In this document: piece by piece, positions 63,948-64,000 of the stretch
Layout of the letters: the number at the start of each line of letters is the position of its first letter
Numbering within the stretch: the stretch's first letter is position 1
DNA from: Thereva unica
Taxonomy: Eukaryota; Arthropoda; Insecta; Diptera; Therevidae
Direction: 5' to 3'
Assembly (NCBI GenBank): GCA_949987705.1
Contig: OX465283.1
Coordinates: 156,193,850-156,257,849 of the forward strand
Length of the DNA: 64,000 nucleotides
Position numbers and translations under genes: made by a program
Notes under the pieces: model-generated
What the model was told of the DNA's origin: nothing
The model's database searches: none
What the model saw: the letters and a program-made list of their open reading frames with translations, nothing else

Positions 63948-64000
63948 GTGTGTTTTTGTTTAGGCATAAACTGAAACGCATAAACGCGTTTTACTCATTA

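Overview
The window looks like one stretch of a large, transposon-rich dipteran (fly) genome. The only host genes I can support are a tandem pair of trypsin-like CLIP-domain serine proteases with short GT-AG introns and one tiny two-exon secreted peptide gene with a TATA box and an initiator-like motif. Everything else recognisable is insect-type mobile DNA: BEL/Pao, Ty3/gypsy, APE-type LINEs, a tRNA-derived SINE, 5S-rRNA-like repeats, hAT, Tc1 and many short inverted-repeat elements. A lower brachyceran such as a soldier fly would fit, but that is inference, not something the sequence proves. No bacterial features, CRISPR arrays, intact tRNA genes or rRNA operons are visible.

Layout. 1-4171 is an 8-bp satellite whose orientation flips at 3909/3910. 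5497-11543 is an intact, apparently young BEL/Pao retrotransposon: identical 277-bp LTRs, a 4-bp target duplication and one 1825-residue Gag-Pol ORF that starts with a PHD finger. 12-31 kb is layered with SINEs, terminal-inverted-repeat elements, decayed LINEs and hAT remnants, including a 1414-bp hAT with a perfect 8-bp target duplication and two tiny near-perfect palindromes. 32.8-33.2 kb (minus strand) holds the small peptide gene: 50 residues, a signal peptide and four cysteines. 33.5-49 kb is again mobile-element debris: three inverted-repeat elements almost end to end at 36.5-37.7 kb, hAT elements at 39.5 and 41.8 kb, LINE pieces, and a broken gypsy integrase at 47.8-48.5 kb.

The protease locus fills 49.5-64 kb. 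Copy 1 (50241-54508) has five exons joining in frame to 385 codons with a complete clip domain and catalytic triad, but the position homologous to the start codon of copy 2 reads ATC, not ATG. Copy 2 starts at 58209 and runs off the right edge after exon 2. The copies share promoter-proximal sequence, so a segment was duplicated in tandem. Since then each copy has gained its own insertions: copy 1 intron 3 carries a SINE split by two further elements plus another short element, and copy 2 intron 1 has grown from about 0.3 to 5.3 kb and holds a Tc1 copy.

The two proteases are probably zymogens of an extracellular cascade (Easter/MP1/SPE-like family: immunity or development). I see no operon-like linkage between host genes. 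The main theme is how transposon layering can be dated through shared and unshared insertions in the duplicated block.
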